64,000 bases of DNA from Undaria pinnatifida (taxonomy: Eukaryota > Sar > Phaeophyceae > Laminariales > Alariaceae). The notes beneath the pieces are model-generated. The model was not told the origin of the DNA, ran no database searches, and saw nothing but the letters and a program-made list of their open reading frames with translations. The position numbers and the translations under genes are program-made. Below, piece after piece: positions 35,301 through 47,300 of this stretch (its first letter is position 1; every line of letters starts with the position of its first letter). The DNA lies in NCBI GenBank assembly GCA_012845835.1, contig JABAKD010000002.1, positions 2,699,501 to 2,763,500 of the forward strand, given 5' to 3'.

Positions 35301-38300
35301 TGTTGCCCAAGAAGCAGAACTATCGACACCCACGAAGCTGCAATCAAGCGCAAATCACTGAACGCGGCGAGGTTACTAGAGGTAACTCATGTGATCTTTA
35401 TGCGGCTTCATGTCAAATGTTGTGTTGAGTTTGAAGCACAACGGCAAAAAAACGTGGGCCGCACTACAAATAGGCCTATGGTAATGCATACCGATGCGAA
35501 CCTGCTGTGATTTTCTCAGTCTGGACGGCGTCATAATGCCATAAGACATACTAAGTATATCTTTGCATGAGCTAGTTCTTGCACCATGCAAGCGATGACA
35601 TGTGCGATCTACGGCAGTATTTCACGTACACGACCCCTACATACGTTATTGATTTCACTTGGAATCAAGTAGAATATAGTCTTACCATGGCCACATTGTC
35701 CTCAAACGTGACAAGATCTTCGAACACGACCGATCCAACGTTGGAGTAATAACCTATTCCTGAGAAAAAAAGAGCAGCTCCCTCCTGTTGTATTTTAGTC
35801 ATAAATGGCGATGGGGCAGCGTTGGCGGGGGGGGGGGGGAGGGGTGTACGCATTCCATCATAGCCGTAGTGTTATGGCATCTGAACATCCTCTTCTCGAC
35901 TATGCTGGGATGGAAGACGTCGGGTTACAATCGACCTCACGTGGTCAGACATCGCGTGCACCAAGCGGCAAGCGCCTTGTAGGGCGTTCGGTGACTCGTA
36001 TGAAGGGCGAGCTGATTCCTATTATGAACCCCGTCTACCTCTGAATCCGCGTTCATTTACTTTGCGTGCTTTTTTTCATCTCATGACAGCTTCGAATGAT
36101 ATATATATCAGCCAATGTATATAGTATATGTTTGGTCAATCCCACCGAAAGGGTGCAGCAGAGAGTTCCTGAGCTCCTAACATGAGGAGCTCCATATCTC
36201 ACCCGAAAAGTGACTTCGAAGGCATTCGTTTCGCACAACTCGACCATGCTTCCACGACTTAGTAGTCCTAAAACCGAATTTACTGGTAAAATTACCTGGC
36301 CAATGACTAACCGCTAGTTTCGCAATTGAGCAGCTCAATCGGACATGTACATTATTAGTTAATCCAACAACTGCAACCCCTACCGTTGCATGACTCGATT
36401 TACTAGCAATAGTCTGGTCACTTCCAGAAGCAGCAACGGTGGAGGAGGGGAGGGCGGTAAGTATATCATGGTCAAGACTTGCACGCCATCATTATCATTG
36501 AAGGGCAACGCAGGTGGATTTGACTCTCTTCAGGCGCGTAGAGTATTTAGCCTAGCGCCCTCCAGTCAGTAAACGCCAGACGACCGCAAAAAGGAAGACC
36601 ATGAATATAATCTCAACAGCGCACTTCCTTCTGTTTTTGAATCGCAGTTCGACGGAAGGCATTGCCCTGTTCACCGAAACTAAGGTCGCGTACATGCCGC
36701 ATCTGAGAAGCCCAACTCATTGATCTGCTATCGGACGTAGGTCCAATATACATAATGAAGTAGACAGTATCCATTATCCCCGCGGTTCCTCTTACCATGG
36801 CCTTGTTGCCGCTGAAGAACGCTGGACCCTCAAACACCACGCTGAAGTTTCCGTTATGAACACCAATCAACAATCCGCCTCCATAGCCCCCGTTGTACAC
36901 AATGCCTTCCGAATATTCTTCATAGGACCCTTCTGCCTCGTTTCCGATGAAACTCGCTGCGCCCTTGAATGTAATATCCCCGTCTTCCGTGTATATGGCA
37001 CCGCCCCCGTCCCTGAATGCCTTCAGGTAGAAGATGAAACATTGTTGGGAACAGTGAGCAGGTACCTGGCGCGGCGTATCGCTCGTTAAACATATCTCAG
37101 TCGTTCGCGAAGGCCGCCATTACTCCCGAATGGAGTCACGGTCGAATTAAGGAGTATCAAGTCCACACCATACTCGTGAATAATCAAATCGAATGCGATA
37201 TCAACAACCAAGGGTGATAACACCTGCTCATCGCGGTGCACGTTAAGGTATGGTCATATTCTGCATGGGCTGGTATGCTCGAAACGTCTGAACCCATATA
37301 CGCGTGGAAACTCACCGCAATTTTGGGGACAGAACCCCAAACCCCTGAACCTAGGCACGCGTACGTCAGTCTTCGGGAGGGGGTCATAGATGATGTGTGA
37401 CTCGGACCAGGGTCTGACGCGAACACTTGCGTAGTTACCCTGTCCACTGAATGGAAAACGTGCGAACTGTGCTGCACTGCCTCCTTTTTTTTTCTGTTTT
37501 TGTGGTACGTCTACAGTGGGTTAAAGAGACTGAAGTGAGCACTATCCATACAACACTGCAAATGTTTCCAAGACTGGTAAGGAACAACGCACGGGCACTT
37601 GCGAAGAACACGTTGCATGTTTCGCAAGAATCCCCAGCTCACATTGGACTTCTTGTTGTCTTCAAACCTGGCGTCTCCAGCGAACTGCAAGCGTAAGAAG
37701 CGGCAGCGGGGGTCCGATGAAGGCACAAGAGGAAGAACACAACATTTGTCAAGGACAGCCCTTTCAACGACCGTACGGGTAAATGTCCATCACGAACATT
37801 ATTCAGATAGAGTCCCGTTCAACTGCATGGGCGAGCTGCCACATAGACTGTACACAGGTGGAGCAAACACTACGGATTTCGCAGTCCAAGCACGACTTTA
37901 CGTACACAGCGATAACTGGTCACGTGCCTGAATATTGTTCTCGAGCCTACGGCAACTTTTGCAGATCCACCATTGGCCCTGAGTCCCGGGAGAACAGGAG
38001 AAAGATGAATACTTCGTAATAACCAAACGCCGAACATATTCAACTGTGAGCTAGGCCATTGACTTGCCAAGCCAGCTTTGGGCTGCCATGAATGCGAATC
38101 CGTTTCCGTATTCCTTCGTCCGTGGTTACTGCGTTGTATGATTGCGGTAGCCATTTAATATCAAGGTAACAAGGGGTGAATGCGAGTTTCCTCAACTGAC
38201 GAGGTTGCCAGTCTCTTTGGGCTACATCAGCATTGGGGCAAACATACTTTATATTTTTTACGCTACGCCATGTGATGTTTTGATTAAAAGTGTACCAAAC

Positions 38301-41300
38301 GAATGGTTCTCACCGTCAAACTCCCGGTGTTGAATATCGCCCCGCCCTGCGCACGTGCCGAGTAGGAATCATATGTGTGCGAAGTGAGCGTGCGACACAC
38401 GGGTAGGAGGAAACCGGTTAACAGAATACCCACGACGTAGGGTTATAGCTTCGACCGTAAAACAGTCGGCTAACGTCTTCTTAAGTCGAGGACACAGTGT
38501 GCGAAGGATCCATCTTAACGAAGGCTTTTCCCGGCGGGGGCGCGTCGAAATTGTTTTGCAAGATAAAAAAAAGTTGAACAAGCGAGCGCATGTAATGCCT
38601 ATCGCAGAAAGTAGCCGCCCCTACATTTAACGACACACGTTTTATTCCGTCAACCGAATCCAACAGATCATCGGTGTCCGTTCGGCCTTTTTCATTGATT
38701 TAACGGAATACTCGTGAGGTCCTGACGGAATCAAGGGAGCCGCGCATGAGAAACCCCCGGACGCGCACACACACCTCGGTTGTCCCGACGAACGTTGCGT
38801 CGCTCATGAACTCGAGGTTCCCTCTGTTGAAGATAGCCCCGCCGCTCCAGCCGGAGCCGGATTGCTCCTACAATCGCGTGTTGGGTGAGGTGGAACCAAG
38901 CACGTCGATATCGTTACTACTAGACGCTACCCTGGTCTACGCTTCCGTGTGGCACCTTGTACAGCTAGGGCTGGTAGCCATCAGCTACTGGGTGATCAAA
39001 TGAAACGCGTGTTCGAGCGATATTGCTACCGCAACCGTGGCGTCACCGAGCTAGATGCGAGGGCCATTAACGGGTAAGAGGCGGCACCCTGCGAATTACT
39101 GCGAGCACCATACCCGATCATTCCTGTTCCATACATGTTGGTATGAGCGTATGCAGAGAAGCGGTAAGGACATTTCCAAACAATCAACAGGTAGTCTAGA
39201 GGTTTCAAAATCAAAATAAACACCGAAGCGCGATGACTCGTCTGGGTCGACAAAATTGCGCGGCAGTCCAAATAACAGTACTACACATGACCGAAAACTG
39301 CGAGGTATAACTCCTGTCGAAAGCAGGGGCGAGGCGCTGGGCTAAACCACGAGGGATCAACTCCCATGTCGACGGGCATGTCGTGGAGTGGTTGTCGAGC
39401 GAAGGGTATGACATGGACAACGGTTTTCTTTCTCACCACTATGGAGCAGGCGGTGAAGTTTACAGCTTCTTCGAACGTAGCTGTGGCCCCCCCAGCCACG
39501 TACATGGCAGCAGCAACCCGATCCTGGACGACATCGGCATGTAAGAGTGAGTACGAAAACGGACGATCCCCAGCGTTACAGACGAGAGACCCGACGATTA
39601 CTGGAGACTAGCACCATGACGTACCACGACTGTCGTCATGGATGGATGATCGTGGGCTAGGCCCTCGAGAGTTGGATGAAGGCGGTTCGCGCGTTTAGCT
39701 GGACTTGAAGTGGTTAGAGGGAATTCGTTTTGGGCAGAATCTGTAGCAACTGCTGCAGTTCATAGACACCAAGAGTCATCCCAGGGTAGTGGTTGCAGTT
39801 GTTGGAGTAACTACCGGTTAGTCATTAGTCAAGAAATTTTCGCGAGTAGTTTTAGGACTACTACTAGGTAGGGCTAAGGCATAGCAATAGAAGCTTGGTC
39901 GGGTTGTGCGAACGAATGCCTTCGAAATCATGTTTCGGGTGAGCCACATTGAGTCCCTCATGGGAGGACCTCAAGGACTTATCGATGATGCTGTGCACCC
40001 CTACCGTGCCGTGGAATGGCTCCCAACCATAATGAGAAATATACTGGGACCAGTATGAACTCGCCGAAAGCGCTTGGGGAGTCATCCCACGGTAGGGGTT
40101 GCAGTTGTTGGAATAACTAATAATGTTCCTGTCCGATCGAGCTTCTCAAGCGAGGAACTACCAGTTAGTCAAGTGATTTCACGCGTATATGTCGTGGGCT
40201 GGGTGGGACCCATCCCACGGTACGGGTGTGAACGGCAGCAGAGAGTTCCTGAGCTTCTAACATGAGGAGCTCAATATCTCACCCGAAAATTGACTTTGAA
40301 GGCTTTCGTTCGCACAACCCGGCCAAGCTTTCATGCCTTTGTCTAATCAGAAATGTGTACTCGTGAAAATACTCGACTAATGACTAACGGGTACCTCCTC
40401 ACTTGAGCTCAATCGGACAGGTACATTGCAAGTTTATCCAACAAGTGCGACATACACCGTGCGGCTACTCGTGGAGCGGACGACGACTACGCGCGAAGCA
40501 CAAAAGGAGCACGCAGCAAACGCGTGGGCGTCGGGCTTGTCGACTTTTGCCTGTTGAGTCGCGACGTGCTCAGGACCGTTATTTGTGCCGTTCTACGCTA
40601 TGTATGCAGGCGAACATTCAAGGGTACATGCGTGGATCAGCTTTCAATTGTATACAACCTGTGGGGATTCGCTCGGTTTATCCCATATCCAATATCCTGC
40701 GAGATGCTGCGGGTGCGAGAACCCCCGAGTTTATGCCAGAAAACAATCGGAAGGACATTTTCACGTGCAACAAAAATATCAAGCGGAAACACGGACATGG
40801 TTAATTAGACAACCACGGGTGAAGGTCGACAAGAAAGTGGGAATGCTGAATCTTATGCGCAATGCAATGAACAAGCAATTAACACGACACGAAGTATAAT
40901 ATAGTTGTAGCCACAGCTTGTCCACAAGGATGCCGATTGAAATTCTTTCTAAAAGTTGACATGGCAAGCCAAAACCGAGGCAGGAATACAACAGTAGTTA
41001 AAACATAGCTTCAACGAGTGCAGTGAACGACACTGCACAGATGTGTCACCTTGGAAGATACTCAACAACTGGTACGTACGGAGAGGTAGTGTCGTGTTTC
41101 GGCCAGCCTTCCTAGCACAGTCCGCCAGTATAATAGCGGTGCATTGCAACAGAGTGCCAGGTACTACGAACATTGTGCTGCCTTGTTTGCGTGTGCTGCC
41201 GTGTGCTACGACAGAGGTGCACCACATATTACCTCAATTTGGGAGCTTAAAAATTCTCCCAAAAACTGGTCTGGGTGGAAAATTAAACTGCTACCGGATG

Positions 41301-44300
41301 GAAAATCCCATGGTACCGGTAGCCTAGGTACACAACGAAAACAATGGAACACAATGGCCAGTTTCCGACAATTTCGGGTGAAGAAGCGCCGTCATTATTC
41401 AGGAACCATTTCAGACGAAAAGTGTTACCTATAGACTATAATGGTAGCACGCGTCTTCAATCTGTTTTCTTTCTTGTATTCCTACGTTTGCACGTTCACC
41501 CCGGGTTGCGCATCCAACTCGGCGCACAGAAATATCAGGTTGTGAGCTCGTCGAGGTTCGGAACTCCTCAAACCACCACCCTCAGAAGGAAATATATATA
41601 TGCACCTTTATAATACCCCTGCAGCATGTGTCGTGGGTTACGTATATGCACAAGAAAACATAAGATAATGATCGTAAAAAAAAAAAATGACCATTCAAAA
41701 TTGGGACGATTTGGGGCTAAGGCCGCCCCGTCGTTTAGAAAGTCTTTGCTCTTAGAGGGCATTTCGTGAAGAAGGGCATACGAACCGGTAGGCCATTTGC
41801 GTCTTCGTCAGGTTTCTTAAACAGCTGGCACACAAAGGCCCGACCCAGGAAACATCGACCCAGGATTTCGAAATTGAAACGAGATTTGTACGCAGGGCCG
41901 AGGTCGACATAACTCCACTAAGGGTCCTGCTGTTCATCTGACGTGGACGAATGGAACAGGTCCTGCGTCTAACATGCATTTGTACCTATTTCTTGTCAAG
42001 CGCACCTCCCTGGTCTCCTGGCTTTGCCACTGAAGATTTGGTGCCGACACCACCAATGACGTGTCGGACGCCAAACTGAGGCGAATGTTGACGAGTTTCA
42101 ACTCCTCGAGAGATGACGTTAACTCCAACGTGCTGTCCTCCGTTACCCTGACGTTCGTGTTGTTATCGCATGAAATCTGTACGGAAGACAAAGGTGGGAC
42201 GGGAGTAACTTGGCGCGTACTGTAGGTAGCTAAACCGACAGCGAGTGTAACGGAAATGCATATCCACAGCCGGAGAACATTACATCGAGGGATGGCATCC
42301 ATTCCTCGGTTCACAGTATCTGCGACGGTATGTGACACCCGTCTTTAAAACAGCCCAGTAAGGGTCGATAGTATCGATACAAATATTGGTTCAGTTGTTA
42401 CGGATTACGGTATTTCACCATATTGAACGAGGTTGAATCTTGACGAATACGAGCCTCAGTCTGCTCGCCAAAAATATATTCCACCCGGCACAAAACCGTT
42501 ACCACAGCAGCAACGCTTCCGGACGTCCCCCGCGTGGTTGTCCCAGTGGAGTCGAACTGACTTTCGGGTAGGTGTCGGTGACTTGGCAAGTAAAATGCAT
42601 CACCAGCTAGTCGCGCTTCAAGCTTAATTGTTCCGCATCCCTCGGACGATGACGACAATCACAATGAGTATATACAAGGTCACTGCGCTGACGCTCGATG
42701 TTAAGCCGACACGATTCCAAGCCCATCAGACCATTGAAGGGTTGGTCGAAGAGTTTTTGTTGTTTGGTCAAATTATTATCACCCGGTACCTACGTACTAT
42801 TATTTCCATCAATAGTCCAGGCAAGTACCAGGTCTGACGGCTGACGCTGGGACGTCAAATCACCAACACATGCGATTTCGACATGGACATATGCCAAATC
42901 TACTATCTGTAGTTAAATAAGAGTAGCCAAGAACAAACAACTATTAATACGACACAGAACTCTCTTGAAATGAAGGATTATACAGAATACAAGTCATACG
43001 ATCATATGACGGCACCTACAGTAATACAGCGCAGGACTCTCTTTCTCTCGCAAAGGAAGAATTAATTGATGCCAACTACTGCTGTACCAGTACGAAGCTA
43101 AGACGGTACCTGGTAAGTGCCAGCAGCAGAGGCAAGACCACTGATGATGCACAAAACGTATAGCGTGTGAGTATTTTCGCGCTACCATTCTCGCTGGGGT
43201 CACCGTGCCGTAGCAATGTTTAGTCTAGGCCGTAGATGCATTCGCACCCTTGCCGATAGAAACGCCTAATATATCAGTCTAGAGCTATCCTGAGGATACC
43301 ATGCCACATACACACAAGAGGCCATTCATTGCCTGAACCTCAGTTTCTGTCGAGCAGGACGATTTCATGGGAAGCGGGAGTGGGATCACCTACAACCAAG
43401 ACAGCTCAGATCAGTTCATTTTACACAGGGCCCAACGTTGACAGCAGCGTGTGCATAGATGCAGACTCGGATAAAAAGTTGATGCATGATAGCATGCATT
43501 ATGTAATGGTATCTGGGATTATACGTGGAGACAACGTGGAACGAGAGACCGGCAACTACCTTTCTTACGGTAGACACACAGCAGTAGTAGTAGTAGTGGT
43601 AGTAGTAGATATTAGAGCGCCAGAGAGTCAAGAATGATTCTTGGTTGTTTTCCGGGCGTGAAACAATGCTAGTTGTTGTTGTTGTTGTTGTTGTTCTCAC
43701 ATTAACTCGCATAATCAAGTCCGTGGTCACAGGACAGGCTCCAGTCACTCTGGAGCTGAGGAATACCCCAGGGAAAAACACACAACCCAAGGTGGTACAC
43801 GCATATATCACAGCTGACGCAATTCATGCCTCCACCAGAAACATATAAAAGTGAAATCGGGAGTCAGTCTACGATGTGCCAGGTCCAGGCCGGTACATAC
43901 GTCTCACTACTCACGCCTGGAGAAACCAAATATTCCGATTGCCACCCAAGAAAGACTACCACGTATATATTACACGTAGTATCTATCACTACGCATACGC
44001 ACGACAGGCATAAGTCAATTGGAGAAAAAGAAACAAAGAAAAGAAAAGAAGCTAAAGGAAAGGAAAGAAAAGAGAAGAAAAAACGAAACAAGACGAAAAA
44101 GGCAAGCAAAGAGAAGAAAAAGACAAGAAAAGCAAGAAAAGACAAGACAGGAAAGCAAGGAAAGAAGAAGAGAAAAAAAGAAAAAAAAAAGAAATAGAAA
44201 AATAAAAAGAAAGAAAAATGTCATACTAGCAGACCCTAGGAACTGGCTAAGAATGGCATTGGACTAACAGAGGGTATCACGTCCATCATCAATGGCACCT

Positions 44301-47300
44301 GGGAGAGAACGCAACATGGCGAAGAAGTCAGGGCGGTCTTATGCCATCTTGTGATGGCCATTAGAAAGCCCACAACTTTCAATACGATGATGGCCAAACC
44401 CAGACTTCAGTCTCTTGGGCATGACGCTCCCCCTTCCGCCCCTCCCCCATTCCTCCCTTTCCCCCTCCCCCCTCCCCCCCTCCCCCACTCCCCTCCCCGC
44501 CCCCCCCCCTTCCCCCTCCCCCCGGCCGCTTAGAGATGCCAACGGTGGATGACGCTGCCGCAGCCTTTGCGCGTCGCTCTGCAGCTTTGCGTCTCTCCGT
44601 TTCATGCCAATTCCGCATGAACAACTCGGCTCCCTCCTCTACTCTTCGAAACCATCTGCCAGCCTTCTGAGCAGCCTTTCGCCATCCTTCGAATTTCATT
44701 CCAAAAACCGACACATCCTCCTTCAGATGATCCATCCAGTCTTTCTCTTGCCCCCCTGAGTAGCCTTTACCCCCAACAAACTCCCCAAACATCACCCTCT
44801 GTGGCAGACGCTCCTCCCCCATGCGTGCCACGAATCCCGCAAACAAAATCCTCCGTTTGCGCACTATCACCTCAACGCTCTCGGAATCTGTCTGGGCAAG
44901 CGCGTCGGCGTACGATAGGGTGTGGTCGTCGCGCTTCCGTTTCCGCCATCCAAGGCATCGGAGGAGCATGGAGCGGTGAACCCGTCGTAACCTGTCATAG
45001 TCAGGCTTCTTCGGGCTCCACGTCATGCAACCGTACAGCAGTGTCTCGACCACCTCAGCTTTCAGCAACCGCACCTTCAACCGTAAACGCACACCCGGGC
45101 GATCATAGATTTCCATCTTGTACCGCTGGAAACACGCCCAGGCCCTCTGAAGACGCCGCGTTATTTCAGTGCTAAGGTTTCTGTCTGCGGTGATAGCCCC
45201 GCCCAAGTATACAAACTGGATTGTTTGTTTGTAAACCTGGCCGGCTGCATTGATCGTGAAGGACACCTTCCCCCCGCTTTTGGTTTCCAGGCACATTATT
45301 TCTGTTTTTGCCTCGGATACTGTAAGCCCGAACGACGAACACGCAGTCACGATCGTCGTCATCATCCTCTCCAGACCTTCTGATGATCGCGATACGATGC
45401 CCGCATCGTCCGCGTACAGCATACCCCACAATCTCTGCACCCCCTCCCCCTCCTTCCCCCTCCGTCCGTCGACTTTGCCTGTGCGTGAAGTGCCCTTCTC
45501 GCCTTCCTTCTTTCGTTGAAGCTGCACCATGTTGTCCGTGATGGCTGCATCAGCGAGGAAGCGTTTCTCGGCCACACGCAGTACCGCAGTGAAAAACATA
45601 TTGAACAGCAGTGGCGCGAGCACGCATCCTTGCCTGAGACCTTGCCCCACGTCGAACTTATCCGAGCACTCTCCATCATCCAGCCGCACGCATGCTTGCA
45701 TACCGTCGTGGAATTGGCGGATGACGGCGAGCATTCTCGGTGGCACGCCAAAACGAGCAAGGACATCCCACAAAAGGCTTCGGTCGACGGAGTCGTATGC
45801 TTTGGTGAGGTCAATAAAGCACATGTACAAGGGGGTGTCCTTCTTCCGCGCCATTTCCTGCAGTCGTCGTACTACGAACATCATGTCAACCGTCGAGCGT
45901 TGGGGTCTGAACCCACACTGTTCCTCCGGCAGAATGTTCTCGCGTTCGCAATAGTCACTCAGGCGACCCGCGATGACTTTGAGGAGTACTTTACCGGCGT
46001 GAGCCACGAGGGAGATGCCACGATAATTGCCACACTCAGTCCGATCTTTCTTCTTGTGAAGCACCTTAATCGTAGCATCTTTCCATTGTTGGGGTACGCC
46101 ACCCCCCCTCCACACAGCGACGATGATATCGTGGAAGTTTCCGAGGGTGTCGAATTCTCCTTCGTCGGCCAAAACCTTCAAGAGCTCGGCCGGGAGACCA
46201 TCGGGCCCTACCGCCTTTCGGTTCGCCAGCGCCCGGATCGCCTCCTCTACTTCGTACCTAGACGGGACATCGTCCAGTGGTCTGCACGGGGGCCACTGCT
46301 TAAGCTCGCCCACAATGCTTGGATCAAGGGTCGGCGACTTGGTGTTGAGCAGTTTGTGAAACCACCTCACCCACCGCTCGCGAATGAGGACGTTATCCCG
46401 CAGCAATCGACCTTCCTCGTCTTTGATGTACTGCGAGTTAAACGTCCTCTTCCTAGTATATTGCGGGGGTACACCTCTTTCGTCCCCGGGGCGATGCTTA
46501 CGAAAATACGTTAACCGTTGATGTAATTGAGCGAAAAAAAATGAAGAGACCGTTTTATTGGTTTTGCAAGTCAACGTGAAATTCGTTTTGGTTTTTAGCC
46601 TTTTGCCGTATAGTCTATTGGTCCATGACCGGGGGAGACTGCCAAAATCGACCAAAATGAAACCGAGGCGATTATACAAACCACGCACACGTATTAACCG
46701 ATTGTTGTTGTTTTCTCACATTAACTCTTGTCAAACATCTAGAGTCCGTGGTCACACAAAGGTGCTGGAGCCCTAGGAAGATCCGAAAAACCAAGTGAAA
46801 TCAAAATTCGTCAGGGAAATAGTACGCTTTCCCGCCTAAAAACGCACGATACGGAAAAAGGCGCACAAGTGAAATGGTCAAATGTGCCAACTGAACTCAC
46901 ATGGCCGCGGGTATCCACTCAACTACAGCGTAGAATTCCCCCGTCCCCACAACTAACCAACTCGCGGCTACAAACTACAGCGGTTGGGCTGCCTGCACCG
47001 TACGAACCGCACGGTAATCGTGAGTATAGACGAACGCGCCTGCTGTCTGGAGTGCTGTCAGAGTGACGACCCGCGGGCATGCAGTGAAACAAGAGCAATG
47101 GAACCAAAAACCACCGTACAGATATCAATGATCGCCCCTCCTTCCCGAGGTATTTGACACGTTGCCGCGCAGCTACGACGTCCGTACCTGAAAATTGAAA
47201 ATTGCGGCGGGTCGTTCCCCATGAAGGGTATACAACTGTTCTACAAACTCTACAAAAATCAGAGACGTAAGTAACATGTTGTACTACTGCGCCTCGTAAA

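Noticed and set aside
37184-37477. Candidate extra exon of the beta-helix gene (VWGSVPKIA before a GTGAGT donor)
   Set aside because: Joining exon 6 directly to exon 7 already gives a continuous repeat in frame. The extra piece has no GGA or F-x-x-N pattern and no acceptor that preserves phase.
40949-41227. Minus-strand frame with [21 protein letters not shown] between exons 2 and 3
   Set aside because: It has weak splice signals and no match to either cassette. The parallel with exons 12 and 13 indicates that exon 2 joins exon 3 directly.
43826-44197. A lysine-rich frame and its Phe/Leu-rich antisense counterpart
   Set aside because: Both come from the polypurine tract and have no other coding evidence.
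45516-46514. A 332-codon open frame on the plus strand
   Set aside because: It is antisense to the LINE reverse transcriptase, whose catalytic motifs are clear on the minus strand.
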